Counted from the stretch's first letter, positions 11,885 to 23,570 are shown. The stretch is DNA of 64,000 nt from Gracilaria gracilis (GCA_030374805.1 JARGSG010000069.1:186001-250000), one strand, 5' to 3'. The notes: a model not told the origin generated them from the sequence alone. Program-made: numbers and translations.

Positions 11885-12358
11885 ATGACCCTTTTGGGTG
11901 TCATGCTCACAATTGTCTCTATTGCCGAAAGTTCATACTTGCAATATGTGGTAGAACTGTTACTGACGCTGAACTACAGAAATACGCACCTGGGAAGCAA
12001 TCCGAAGGATATGGAGAGCCTCGAGTTTGTACCGCATGCAATAAATGCCGACAAGATTCGTCCAGGACGTCTTATGCAAACACTAAGAGAGAAAAAATGC
12101 AAATCTTTAGAAGTTTACAGAAAAAAGGGAGCCAGTAACGCATCCACCGCTGAAGCCATTGATGTACTTGAGGACAATTCAGAACCAGAAAAAAATGAAA
12201 ATTCTCTCAATAATAACGAACCTTTCTTTTTCAATTTAGACATCATTAGAGACAGTGGAGATGAGTTCTCTAGTGATCCTGATTTTTCAAACGGCAGTGA
12301 GGATGAGTTCCAATACTCTTTTGATGATGAAAATGGCGCGGGCTCGTTATATGCTTAG
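11885..12358 (+). CDS. Hypothetical acidic protein
   Basis: An ORF of about 157 codons from ATG 11885. The first 25 residues are hydrophobic (MTLLGVMLTIVSIAESSYLQ), and the last third is strongly acidic with Asn/Glu/Asp/Ser stretches (DSGDEFSSDPDFSNGSEDEF). The same frame stays protein-like after the stop at 12358, with another acidic patch around VQLEIDDVDEFSSS, so the gene may be a truncated remnant. I do not recognise the family. Acidic N-terminal regions are common in transposase genes, and neighbours on both sides are mobile elements, so a transposon origin is the likeliest reading. Confidence 0.35.
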   Translation: MTLLGVMLTIVSIAESSYLQYVVELLLTLNYRNTHLGSNPKDMESLEFVPHAINADKIRPGRLMQTLREKKCKSLEVYRKKGASNASTAEAIDVLEDNSEPEKNENSLNNNEPFFFNLDIIRDSGDEFSSDPDFSNGSEDEFQYSFDDENGAGSLYA

Positions 12359-12599
12359 GTAGAAATACCGCTGAAAACAAGAGATGTGCAGCTTGAAATT
12401 GATGACGTTGATGAATTTTCTTCGTCCATTCTCGAGCAGGAAACTCTACATCTCTTGAAAAAGCTTGGGCAGAGACTGGGTATCAGTGTGAGTCTTCCGT
12501 GCAGAACAATTCTTGTTCTCGACGTTTTTACGATGTGTTTCTCAAAGACCAAATGTTGAATGCATTTGCAGAGGCTGCGGGTACTGGGTCTTTTCTGTA

Positions 12600-13046
12600 A
12601 TGTTCAAGTCACGACGGTCAACAGCAACCAAGACATTTCGCACTATTTCGAAGCTCTTTTGATGTGCAAAATATACGATTGTTTTCCACAAGAGTGACTT
12701 CCAGTCAAAAATGTATCTCCTTGGTATGAAACTAAGGAAATAAGGCGTAGAATATCGTTACAGAAGTTCTAAGAAACAAGATTAAGTTTAACTTCTTTTA
12801 TTGAGTCACTTCGTCCAGAAGAGATTGGGAGAGGTATTCGTAATTTGCATTGGGCCAAAAACCGTTTGTACATTCTTGTCCCAATTATTCTGTTAGAGCA
12901 AGCTGTGGCAAGTATTTTTAGCGATACATGTGTCCGACCTGCTTGCACAATTCTCTGGCTTGACGATTATCAACTTCTTTTTGCCTCGAGGTATCACAAA
13001 CATCTCCCATTTAAGCCTCGAGATGGAAAGAAACCTGAAAAACAGT
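12600..13046. other. No clear gene
   Basis: Only short open stretches are seen, including a 67-codon frame near 12845-13048 that runs into the MITE. It has no recognisable domain and may be a continuation of the decayed acidic gene upstream. Confidence 0.3.
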
Positions 13047-13320
13047 AAATGTGGCCAAAATATGGCCGAAATATGGCCGAAAAAAGGCCGAAATGGGGCC
13101 ACTTAAGTCCAAAACTTGTGAGAACGTTTAATTTGCGAACATAAACAAGTTTCACTTTCTTGAATATGGCCAAAATGTGGCCAAAATGTAACCGAAATAT
13201 GGTTGAAGTGTACACGTGTCAGTGACCAAAAGTACGTATTTTTACTAGTTACACGTTTTTCCAACTTTTCAACTGAAGTGGCCATACTTTGGGCATGTTT
13301 AGGCCACAATTTGGCAATAA
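13047..13320 (+). mobile_element. GGCC-phased palindromic MITE, copy A
   Basis: The first of three related copies. Its left end has GGCC at 13053, 13064, 13075, 13086 and 13097, exactly 11 bp apart. A middle region contains TTGTGAGAACGTTTAA and a second GGCC cluster, then GTGTACACGTGTCAG and a degenerate right inverted repeat (GGCCATACTTTGGGC...). All these features recur in order in copies B and C. Its inverted repeats are more worn than those of B, so it is older. Confidence 0.75.
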
Positions 13321-13584
13321 TCGCTTTTCGTGGGGAAAGGAATTGGTTTGCACGCCACCACAATGACTTCTGCACTGACTGGTTTAACGGCTGCGCTCCA
13401 TAACTCTACCAGAGGTGAGACTGTTACTGACACTCTTTCTTCTCTGTTGATGCTGTGCATACAAACTGCGAACCCCAGAACTGCAGGGGAGATCCTCTAT
13501 TGATCAACTATTTCAATTGACAGAGCATACGCCACAAAAGATGTATTTGAACTCATCAATTCAGGAAAATCCCCAGTTCGTTTT

Positions 13585-15755
13585 ATGGCTACATGTAAGA
13601 AGAATAGCAATCACCCATTGTCTTTTAAAGGTAGACATAAAAACGGGAGTCAACAATCTCTACCTTGCACAGGAATGCGCCAGATAATAATGTTCAAGAG
13701 AGAATCCAGATCAGGCCAGGATGTATTTGCTCTTGGTTACAAAGATCTGGGAAGCAATAAACAAGGAGTACTAATTGAAAAAATTAGTATTGAATTTCTG
13801 AGGACGTTCTCTTTCTCTCTGAAGCCGAGAAACAGGATTTCCTGGAAAGAACACGTGCACCAAATATCGTTGTCACCTCAAAACTTGATCAAGAACATGG
13901 TCAGCCATGCGGAGCACACATCATCACTTTCAGCGAATATCAGCCATGAAATGGACGCTGTACATCTTCTAACGTCCTCTCAGACACCTGATCAGGCGTG
14001 GTGGCTCCTTAGAACAGCAAGAATTACCAGTACATCATGCTACACGGCTCTTCGTTGTGCGTTAGAGAATCTGACTACCTTTTCTGGACTTAGTTGGCAT
14101 TGTTCTGTCCTTCGTGGGATAGCAGAAGAACTCTTTGAAGCCTTACATATTTTATGTCGACTTTTAAGGCTCAACTGGACGAGCACACTTCTTCGCAGAA
14201 ATAGGAGCTTACAAAAGTCATTGAGAGTACACACGAACTAGGAGCGAATGGCTCAAAAAGAGGAAGATTTCCAACATTTTCTTACAGACGAAACTGTTGA
14301 AATGTTGGCTAAGCAACGTAGAGCAGAGCTCGAAGCAATCTGTGAAGAGCATGGTGTCTCTTACTGTGGAAATGGAATGGAGCTAGCGCAACGGATTTTT
14401 GATGCCTACACCGAGCTTCGTGCACTCAACTTGAACCGAGGACATAATACTACAGGAGCCGACGCTGATATCAATCGAACTTTAATATTGAAAAAGCTCG
14501 AAAAGGTGTTGTTCCACAAGCCAAGCAGATCAGGAGCGACACAAGCACCTGGTTCTCTCAAAGAAGACCCAATCTTACGTTCCTTATTCCAATCGGTATC
14601 AATGGGGTTTTCAGAAAACCGAATTTCCTCCCTTGGTCCAACTGAGTCGCTGGGTGCTATAGTCCGAAGAGGTCTAGTGCAGGTTAGGGATGGTTCTCGA
14701 TTTCTAACGGATGTGGATGCCATTGCGGCAATCCGCGTTGGAGAGAAATTCGAACTTGCTGTGACTGAGTGCAAGACTCACCACAAAAATGCACTCCTCG
14801 AATCTCTCGCATTGGCAAACGAACTACCGCCGTGCAGATATATGCCCATCAAAATAGCTGATCAGGACCTATATTGGGCTTCGAATGAGGACTTACTACA
14901 AAATAAGGTTTCTATGCTTTTGAGCATTCAAAAATATTTAAAGTTTGTCCCCGAGCCGAAACACAGAATTCAGTTACTGCACCATATTGCTGTGTGTGGG
15001 TTACCGAGAGGACTCTACACTGCCTCTGGGTCTAGTACACTCGTTTACGTGGTTGACTTCAGTATGGAAGAGAATGGTCGGACTACCAAATTTCTGTTCT
15101 CCATTCTTTTGTGTGTCCTTCAAGCTGGTGGAGAATATATTTTCAATCCAGACAGTCGACTGCCTGAAGAGGTTGAAAAAATTCTTATATTCAAAATCGG
15201 GAGAGCAGAAGAATGCATGTCGTGCTTGCCAAATGTACAGTGGAATTAGCACAACAATCGTATGAACCTCTTCCTGAGGGAACGTATACCACACCCGTAG
15301 CCATTCGATTTTGTAATGAGCTAGGGAAAATAGGAACTGACACATTCTCCAGGCAGGCTCTCGAGATATTCCCGAAGAGAGTGAAAACGTTCTGAGGAGT
15401 CTCAAAACTGTCGCACTGCCAATTTTCTGCAGCACTTGTCCACGAATTGTACTGCAAACGGCTTCTGAATGCAGTTTCGAAAATCTATAAGCATGAACCA
15501 GCTAAATTGCAAAACGATCTGTTCAAAATTGGATTCTACATGACTAGAACTTTTATCTCCAGAGGTCTGGGAATGCGTTCTTTTGTCAAGGAAGTGTTAC
15601 ACGACTACGGTCTTCCAAAGAAACTAAGAAAGGTATCAGATTCTTTACCTGGTTTTCGGAGCAAGGGCGTGTCAGTTCCTGACGATGTTTGCCTCGGTCC
15701 GTCACTTACCAAAAGCCGCCTTGAGGTCATTCCTACGCGACAAACAGCACTTTAA
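13585..15755 (+). pseudogene. SAP-domain / PD-(D/E)XK-like nuclease gene, decayed
   Basis: The reading starts at ATG 13585. The first part contains AWWLLRTARITSTSCYTALR, which resembles the opening motif of YqaJ-like nucleases (W..R..RITAS). An in-frame TAG at 14239-14241 interrupts, and the frame continues. Next comes a SAP DNA-binding helix pair (RAELEAICEEHGVSYCGNGM, then ELAQRIFDAY). Then LTDVDAIAAIRVGEKFELA and VTECKTHH give an Asp...Glu-x-Lys arrangement as in the PD-(D/E)XK core. After about 15213 the sequence seems to carry on in the next frame to 15755, with another stop at 15393-15395. The likely role is DNA cleavage for the surrounding MULE-type element. The fold assignment rests on motifs only. 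Confidence 0.5.
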
Positions 15756-15929
15756 ATATTTAACACCGACGCTGGATGAAAATTGAGAAATGAAGGTGAA
15801 CAATTCCGTGTTTTATATAAATCTAGAATTCGACTAAGTAGAAACAGCGAGTCATGTTGAATCTGTGTTCTGAGTGGTTCACCAGAAAGCCACGCGTCTC
15901 GTAAGCAGGCAAGAGGGCGCCCAAAGACG

Positions 15930-16283
15930 ATGTGTCCCACATGTTATGGGGCGTTCCTGTGTACAAATCGGAAATATTTCAAATCTGTTGAAGTAGTCAT
16001 AAAACGTCCAGGCCAAAGTTGCTTCGAATATTATCATTCGACCAAAACTCTGACGGAAAAGTGGTATGTTTCACTTTCAGTCGAACGAATGAACCCAGTG
16101 GATGTAGAAGAGAAGACAGCCAGTGAAATGCAGAAAACCACCAATTTAGGTGCCAAACGCTGCAGTGATGACCATAATAGCAATGAAGAAGACGTCCATA
16201 GGCCAGCACTTACTTCCCGTGAAGTAAAACAGGAGCCTTGTATGCTAAGAAGTAGATCTTCAAAAATAAGAAAGAGAAAGTAA
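15930..16283 (+). CDS. Hypothetical protein, possibly the tail of the nuclease gene
   Basis: An ORF of 117 codons from ATG 15930. It begins MCPTCYGAFLC, a possible Cys pair motif, and ends in a basic Arg/Lys tail (SRSSKIRKRK) that could be a nuclear localisation signal. The middle is acidic and polar. No family is recognised. Strand, spacing (175 bp) and composition suggest it belongs with the nuclease gene just upstream. Confidence 0.3.
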   Translation: MCPTCYGAFLCTNRKYFKSVEVVIKRPGQSCFEYYHSTKTLTEKWYVSLSVERMNPVDVEEKTASEMQKTTNLGAKRCSDDHNSNEEDVHRPALTSREVKQEPCMLRSRSSKIRKRK

Positions 16284-16299
16284 TGTGTTTTTTGCACAC

Positions 16300-17320
16300 C
16301 GTCCATGTAAGCCTATAGCTCATATACTTATTTTATTTGTCTCATAAGGATAAAACAAGTGGTTTGAATTCAGTAAAACGTCCTAGATCTCATGTATCTG
16401 AAGAAGATTAAGGCCAGAGAGATACTGTGATGTTTTGCAGTGGCACATCTTCTATTTTAAAAGTTGAACATTCCCAGTGAAAGGAATACTATTCCATGTT
16501 GATAAATCTTGTTCTCAAAAAATTGACATAATTAAAAGCAGAATTGTGCTTTCTGCACAGTTTCGGTCTATGCAAGCTACATCGCATACCTCTGTATCTC
16601 CTTGCTCATTTTACATTAAATCTTTCTCGGTAGAAAGGAGAAAGGGCAGGCTTTGTAATACACAAAAATTTGTCTCTTTTGGATCGAGATACATGAAAAT
16701 ATTTCAGGGGGAAAAGAAGTGTTTTCTTCAACTATTAGCCTATTCCGGGGCTTCCTGACAAGGTTTATGTAAGCACCACAGCTGTTCCCAATCAGGAACA
16801 CAACTACTCTAGGCTACTACCAAGGCCTGATGTTCCACCCAGACGTGAGTTGTACCATCTGGGTGGCTGTGCTTTACTGAGTGTATGGTTCCATCCACTA
16901 CAAGTACATATGATTAGCTAAAGATATTTCTTTCTTTTAACGTTATCGTGAAGTAGTATGTGTCTCATAACTGTACACTAGAAATCTTAACGTATTCAAA
17001 TAAGTCTGCTAATCTGCTATGAAATCGCCAATGAACATTCTTGCATTCGCCATGATCGCTAAAAAATATTGACTTAGATGTTTCTGTTATTTTAGAAAAT
17101 GGGCGCCCTACCGAGATTACCCAAGCGTAGACGCGAACCACAACCCGCATTAACTGCTATTTTAAGGTGGTTGTCTCGGTAGAGTCAACGATCTCGAGAC
17201 GGAACTGGGTGCAACCTTATTCAATAAAATTTTTGCCCCATATTTTGACACCAAATTTTGCGACAGAGTTTCAAGTGTTTTCTTCACAGACCTTGAGTGC
17301 TTAAATTTGCGAGGACGGTT
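16300..17320. other. Intergenic stretch between the convergent MULE-block genes
   Basis: About 1 kb with only short open frames. It separates the 3' ends of the plus-strand and minus-strand genes and probably holds their transcription ends. Nothing else is recognisable. Confidence 0.4.
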
Positions 17321-18443
17321 CTACTCAGAGTTGAAAGGATCTGAAATGACAAAGTTGCGATTATTTTTGCCCACGTAGCAAGGCATCCAATAATTTTCAT
17401 TGACATGCAAAGGCCAATTTATGCCATCGATGTCATATAGTTCATAGCCGTGCATCATCTTCGTCAGTATATTTTGGTCCCCTCGTGCTGCAAGAGGTAT
17501 CATGAAAGTTGAAAAGTAAAGAAAGCGCTTGTCGCCCTCATGAATTGAAAAGATTTTACAACATTCGAAGTATAGAAGCTTCAATGATAACATTCGACAA
17601 ACAGTTACCAATTCGTGAAGAAAATAAATTCAGACGAAAAATTTCGACCTCGCCATTCGCAGCACATATGTACCGGGGGTTCTTTCGTTCTTCTTCCCAT
17701 TTGACTCGACCCATTTCCAAATTGTATTTCTTTTTAAGATTTTCGCTCATGGTAAATGATGGAAGGGGTGATCCACTGCTTTTTAGAACAATACGCCGTC
17801 TACTGTTTTGAACAATGTTGGCTGAGTCGACTTCCCCATCTTCGTAGACGACTTTCAAAATCTCCATGCCCTGCTTCCCCGACAGTTCGGTCCTTCCACG
17901 ATACCAACCCAGATGCAAGTTCCAAAACCCCTCAACTATACTTCTGTTTGCCATAATATCTCTTCTGAATGTCTTTATGATGCGTAAATTTGGTTTCGCT
18001 TTTCTAGACTGCAAAAAAGGGAATTTTTTCTCTCTGCTTTACAAATTGCTTGGGTATGCCATATAGAATACCACTCTCTTCCGCATCAATATCACTTTCG
18101 AGTTCAATATTGCACATTCGGTAAGAATCCGATGAAGAATTCGATATCGGTTTCCTCCTGGTTTGTGCCACTCCCGCCTCAATCATGTCTTTGAGGTTAG
18201 AAAAGATCTATTTTCTTTCAAGTGACGGTGTATAAAAAGCTGTTTCACATTTTTCACGGTCTTTTGAACGCCAATATTCCAGCAATAAGGACAAGAGTAC
18301 CCTAGAACATCCAAACCTTTGGGAACTTGATATCCGCCATTTGCTTCACGGAAAAAGGGAGGCAGCCTTTGTGATTTGGATTTTTGTACTCGTCTTAAAG
18401 TTCTCGGTTTCCCTAAGAGAAGGCTGTGGTTATTTTTACCCAC
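17321..18443 (-). pseudogene. C48 (Ulp1-like) cysteine protease region, decayed
   Basis: Read on the minus strand, three pieces follow one another. First is a Cys-containing segment near 18.3 kb (YSCPYCWNIG). Then comes a middle part from ATG 18014 with DIMANRSIVEGFWNLHLGW. Last is a catalytic-like segment near 17.4 kb with YELYDIDGINWPLHVNENYW followed by FVISDPFNS. The last matches the C48 pattern of a hydrophobic strand, an aromatic/Trp pair where His-Trp is usual, and an Asp-Ser/Asp-Pro turn. The pieces lie in different frames, so the copy is broken. Ulp1-like proteases accompany several MULE families. I am confident of coding remnants, less so of the protease call. Confidence 0.45.
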
Positions 18444-19014
18444 TCTTCAGTGTCGCATTCTTGGATTTCGGACAATAATAACCTTTCCAGATTCATCACT
18501 GAGGGGTGTGCGCTTTCCCATGTCCAAAGAACTGGTTTCTTCTTCTTCTCTCGCCGATACACCCGTTCGAAGATGAGAAGTATTATCAGAGGATCTAATT
18601 GAGCTATAATGTTTCTCAAAGTTGTAGATGTTCGAGCGCTAACACTTTAATTAAAAATGGGTGCAAGATGCCACAATGTTGGCCGATCTACGACAGTACT
18701 CTGAATGGCACCTGGAGAACAAAATGTTCGAGTCTCTCTTTCATTCTTCACCCCAAGTTTGTACAGTGGTGCTCCGGATTCCATTTTTTCATTCGAAGAA
18801 GAAGTATTCTCCGCTACTCTTGTGAAAACTGATCTTATAAGCGAAAAAGCGTTGCTGCGACCATTGTCCTTGATAGAGAGAAGAAATTATATTCTGAATG
18901 AGGGTTTTTCATTGCGAAAAACTCCGCATTCAATAATCCAGTGTTCTAATTCTTCATTCCGGTCCATGTCGGTCTTTCTCTTTGCAGATTTCATTCGCAT
19001 TTGTTGCCTATCCT

Positions 19015-21170
19015 CTATTTCAGAATCAGGCATTTAGTGCGGGGCGATCCAACGTTCTGCTGTCCCAGAGAGGCATATAAGATCAATAAATGATTTATAT
19101 CCAACCGAATGAAGCTTGTACGTTTTCTTTTCTGATCAAGAAAGATAGGAGCACAGAGTAGATGACGACACGGAATGCCCATTTGGTTCAAAAAGAAACA
19201 CTCCCATGTAGCATCCACGTGTGGTACGCTCTCTGACAGGGACCCAACCTTGAGCCTAACGGCTGTCATTGAGGATGGATTCTGAGCTTCACTCTGGTCA
19301 ACAGGCTCGTAGGTTCTGTACGTATTTCCACGTATGTTGACCGTGTCAGATAGTGTTGTCTCTTTGTCTTCAGTGCTAGATGCGGTGGTGTCCTCGAAAG
19401 ATAGGCAGGTTGCTATATTCATCTCTTCGCATATAATTTCGCAGGAATAACGTGAATATCTAAGTTTCCAAAGAAATGTAATGCAATGGTTTTTGAGAGG
19501 TATAGGAAGCTCATTCAGAGGACCGACTCTCCACTCGGGACTCTTACACTCTTCAGTTCTGTTCTGGACTGTCTTTTAATTAGTTCTTTGATTGAAACGG
19601 TATAGTTCACAAGACTTGTGGTGTCTGAAAAACTCCGTATCATACTGTTACAGCTCTCTGATATTTTTATAGTTGAGGCCCCCAGAGTGAAATCGTTTTT
19701 GAAATAAGCAACTGCCCATTGGCGCCGCTTTACCCACACATGTTCTTGAAGGTACTCTCGGACCTTTCACGTCCTCAATCCAGCTGTGAACCAGTTGCTA
19801 ATCAGACTATTCCAAATACGAAACAGCTCTTCTTCGGAGTTGAACTCTCGACAAATTGACACTGATTCTCTGAACAGTGGTCATGAAGAAGCCACTGCTG
19901 CACTCGTTAGCAATGCATTGACTCGTTTTTTCACTTCAAGATCGAACAAGTGAAACGTGCACAGAAGATGTTTTAGACCTTCTTAGTACGAAACGGTGGC
20001 AATTGACGTATCCATTGCTGGGTCACCAACCGTAAATATTACGGAGGGAAGTTGAATACCAAAATCTTCATTCCACGACGCTAAAAGCCTCTGGCAATAC
20101 TCCATACTTTCACGAAGGGTAAGGCTATCCATCACAGCCCTTGACGTAGCCTCTGAATCAACTAAGGTTACTGTCATAAAACGGTAGTTGTACTTGTTGA
20201 CGTTTTGGGAACTGTCCCAAAATAAAATATCTCCACACTGGCGTACGATATCCTTGGCCCCTTTCGGATCCCACCTTTTCGACGAAAGAACACCCGTTTT
20301 TGCTTCCAGTTCATAAGCCAAGTATTCAAGCTTATCATTCTCCTTATAAGTCTTCAGATGATGCAGTAGGCTTTCTGAAACCTTTTCAGTCTCTAATAAA
20401 CTTTTCACTACATTTTGAAGAGCTTCATACTTACTGAAATAGGCAGGAAATCTTTCGTTCAAGAAGTTTTCCAATTTTGTAATGGACTCTTTTCTACCAG
20501 GACGGGCCTTTCGAAATGAAGTGAGAGTAGACATGATCTCCTTGTTACTGAGAATATCATTTGCACGTGAAAGGAGAGTCTTTTTCTCAGCTACTTAGTC
20601 CGGTATGTGGTTGGTATGTGTTGCATTCACATTTTGGATTACAAAGAAGTCATAGCGATCCACATCTTCTAATCCAATGCACTTTGACGTGAGCAATCCA
20701 CAAGACTCCTGGATCGATTTCAATAACTGAACACATGACTTTTTTTCAAATGCATTATGAAGGAAAATTGCTATCACAAAAGCATTACAATGGACTTTCT
20801 TGGACGGCCTGAACCGCTTTACCGTGCTTCTAGACTTTTTAGGACATCTTGAGGCTTGGCGAGAAGCATGTAGTCTTCCAGCTTTTTTCAACTGACAGTT
20901 CCAAAGAACCCCATTCCCTTTGAAATTGTCCTGCAGCTCACTAAGGGGTTTCAGCATCGATGTGTTCGTTCTCATAATGATTCCGAGCTCAATAAAGACA
21001 TAAGTAGACAGTTTGAGGGTTTTACATAGAATAAATGGTATTCGCGACCCTTGGAAGACTGAAAATTTATCAAACCGCCACAATCCATATCCAAAGCAAT
21101 TTACCACGATATTCAATCGTAGTGTCCACGCATGTTTTTTCGGATCCCTCAAGGGTTTGAGATGGCTCAA
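19015..21170 (-). pseudogene. MULE (Mutator-like) transposase with FAR1-like and SWIM fingers, decayed
   Basis: From ATG 21170 the N-terminus holds a FAR1-like DNA-binding region (LWNCQLKKAGRLHASRQASR, then basic CPKKSRSTVKRF). The MULE DDE core follows from about 20.5 kb: DILFWDSSQNVNKYNYRF carries the first Asp, and PSVIFTVGDPAMDTSIATV carries the second. After 19983 the same frame continues with HLLCTFHLFDLEVKKRVNAL and the ST..ES.N region (GASTIKISESCNSM). The SWIM finger, in another frame near 19.2 kb, reads WECFFLNQMGIPCRHLLC. In-frame stops lie at 20595-20597, 19983-19985 and at two or more places before 19515, and there is at least one frameshift before the SWIM part. The transposase is dead but its family is clear. 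Confidence 0.8.
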
Positions 21171-21757
21171 TCTTCGAGTTAAAACTCGCCGATGGTGTTC
21201 TTTTTCACAGCCGAAGGCTGATCAGAGTTTGGTTGGACGGCATCTTCTTTTCCATCAGTTATCTCACAGAAACGAAAAGAAGATATGTGAAACGTTTGAC
21301 AACAGGAGACAGAAATGTTTGGAAGGGAAGCGGTGATGTAGTGATATGTCTTTAGGCGTTAAGAGAAAACTCTTTCGCTCACAGACTATGCAATCCAATA
21401 CTGTGACTATCAATATTGATAATGATGTACTGTGTGTTTTTCTAAAATAGATACATCAAGTCTTAGCACCTCGAAGAAAGTGATAGATGCGGCGCGACAA
21501 ACGACGGTGCACATCTCTTTCTTCAAAAAATTTCAAAGGTACGGAAAAGTACCATTAGCTGTTCTATAGAGAGAAAATCTGGTGCTCTGAGGAGTAAAAT
21601 ACGCTGTTACGGCATTATCGGAGAACTATAATCATGTACAATGCCGTTCCCTTCTTTTCCGCGGAACTGATCTGCTGAATTGACAGCTCCCTAACGCATG
21701 GTGGCCTTTTAAAGCCATCCATTGTTTAGAATCAAATGTAACTTGCATATGCTCCTT
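21171..21757. other. Non-coding end region of the MULE-type block
   Basis: This stretch lies upstream of the transposase start and ends at MITE copy B. No gene is seen. It would hold the transposase promoter; no clear TATA motif was found on the minus strand. Confidence 0.35.
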
Positions 21758-22050
21758 ACCCTATGAACATCAAATCTGGCCAAAATATGGCCGAGATATG
21801 GCCGAAATGTGGCCGTTTAGCTCGAAAATTTGTGAGAACGTTTAACCAGCGAAGACAAACAAGTCTCATTTTTCTTCATATGGCCGAAATATGGCCAATA
21901 TGTGGCCCAAATATGGCCGAATGTTACACGTGTAAGCTAACAAAAACTCTTATTTTCATTAGTTACACTTTCTTCCAAAATTTCGACTTAAACGGCCACA
22001 TTTCGGCCATATCTCGGCCATGTTTTGGCCAGATTCGATGTTCAAAGGGC
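21758..22050 (+). mobile_element. GGCC-phased palindromic MITE, copy B (best preserved)
   Basis: The terminal inverted repeats are about 63 bp. The left end reads CCCTATGAACATCAAATC, and the right end, reverse-complemented, reads CCCTTTGAACATCGAATC. GGCC occurs in three clusters of four, each spaced exactly 11 bp: 21778/21789/21800/21811, 21882/21893/21904/21915 and 21994/22005/22016/22027. Length 293 bp, no coding capacity. Copies A and C share order and orientation. Confidence 0.85.
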
Positions 22051-22476
22051 TTAATTTTGATTGAAATATTAGTTACTTTCTTTAAATTACTTGCGGCTTT
22101 TAATAGTTTGTGAAGCGCTATTTACCGTTTCGTCTCTGTCTTTGAGATATCATTGTCTAAGAGCGTATCTGTGGACAGCTGTTCCACGTTAGGCCCAGCC
22201 GTTTCGTGCGGGCCTCTCTACGTCAGCTGTCATTACGTGTCCGCGTGAACGGGCCTTCTTAAGGCGCCCTATCAGTATGAACTCGGACGCCTCTCCGCGC
22301 TAAAGGAGCGCTTAGGTGAAGAACAATAAACGACCGAGACTCTGCAGAAGCTGTGAGGGTCTCGGGGGGAGCCAGCGGAGATCCATAGAACTCTCGCTCA
22401 TTCGCTGCTCCTGTCTCCCGTCCACCTCTTCCGACTCGGTCCGACGCTTCCAACCGCGCGATATTACTTACCACCG

Positions 22477-23570
22477 ATGGACTCTGCTTATCCAGTTCTG
22501 GGCCCAAGTTTACGTTCGTCTAAACCGCTTTTAATGAATGATTCTTCGATGTTTAAGCCCGAAGAAGACCTTCAGGAGTATAGAAGTGACGTCACCCGTT
22601 GGGTGGGAACCATTCAAGCCACTGCAGAGAAAGGCACCGATCGGTTGTACAAAACCGTTTACGCCACTCTCGCTAGCCACTTTTACGACAGTGCTTTACC
22701 TCGTGAGCGGAAATCTATATTTGACGAGGCTGTTGCTAAACAACTTATCGATTTAAATCATAACGATCAAATTGAAGCACTTCAGGACATAGTCAAACTA
22801 ATCGCCGTCGATCCTTCGGTAGCGATTGTAACACGTTTGATCTCATTCTTCACCGAGGTCACGCAATGCAAGCGTTTCCACAGCGAGTATTTGAATGCCT
22901 TCGTATCTCGCTTTGGGGGCTTGGCAGCCGACCATCTTATGCATGTGGGCCTATCCACTTATTCCCTAGTCAGTGAGGTCCCGGCCACATCGATTCTGCA
23001 CAACGCCTTACTGAGCGAGGAGACGGTAACAAACGCCAATTTGCAACTTGTTGCACTGGCTGAAGCTCGCCAAAAGAACCAACCTTAGGCGAAGATGTCG
23101 ATAAGAAAGAGTTCCCATGCAGCGGTTCTTGAGTTCTTCAGTACATTCGCCGATGTATTCAACTCCAATAATGCTTTGCCGCAACCTTCCTACAACGCTA
23201 ATACCGTTCGTCGTAAGGCTACTGACCTAGTCAGCGCCGCAAATGGGCTCCTCGAGAGTTATTCGGAGGTCATCGAATATCTAAATGACCGAACTTCAGA
23301 TGAAAACCACATTCTCGACATGTCTTCTACTGGCCTTCGCTGCAAGCTCAACCTCAACGACGTCATCAAGGTCATACGCAACTTGACTTTCTTCCCCAAT
23401 TCGGCCGAGAAGTCATTCACGAAGGCTGATATAGAGAACATGGTCGGACAACGAGTGCAACAGGCCTTGGCAGCTTACCAGAAGCGATCAGAGCAAAGCC
23501 AGAGCACAAGTGCTCCCTACCATGCGCAGAACCAACACCGAGGCAATTCCTTTCGACCCCGCTTGTAAAA
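22477..23570 (+). pseudogene. Copia-A copy 2 gag region
   Basis: The reading begins MDSAYPVLGPSLRSSKPLLM. The body is helical and Leu/Val-rich, as expected for a copia capsid. Near the end are LNLNDVIKVIRNL and MVGQRVQQALAAYQKR, which match copy 1, followed by a polar Gln/Ser/His tail. Just after the open stretch a Cys/His piece around YFACDP may be the zinc-knuckle area. This is one of the better-kept parts of the element, though the element as a whole is broken. Confidence 0.6.

Larger units (their letters stand above)
13047..22050. mobile_element. Candidate composite MULE-type block framed by two MITE copies
   Basis: Everything between MITE copies A and B belongs to two convergent gene sets: a SAP/nuclease-like gene on + (13585-15755) and a MULE transposase with SWIM finger plus C48-like protease on - (17321-21170). 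Convergent paired genes recall maize MuDR, and Ulp1-like proteases are known in some plant MULEs (Kaonashi type). The MITE copies lie in the same orientation at the two borders. Because each MITE is itself palindromic, its outer arms would act as inverted termini for the 9-kb unit. That the block moved as one unit is inference; no target duplication was found. Confidence 0.4.
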
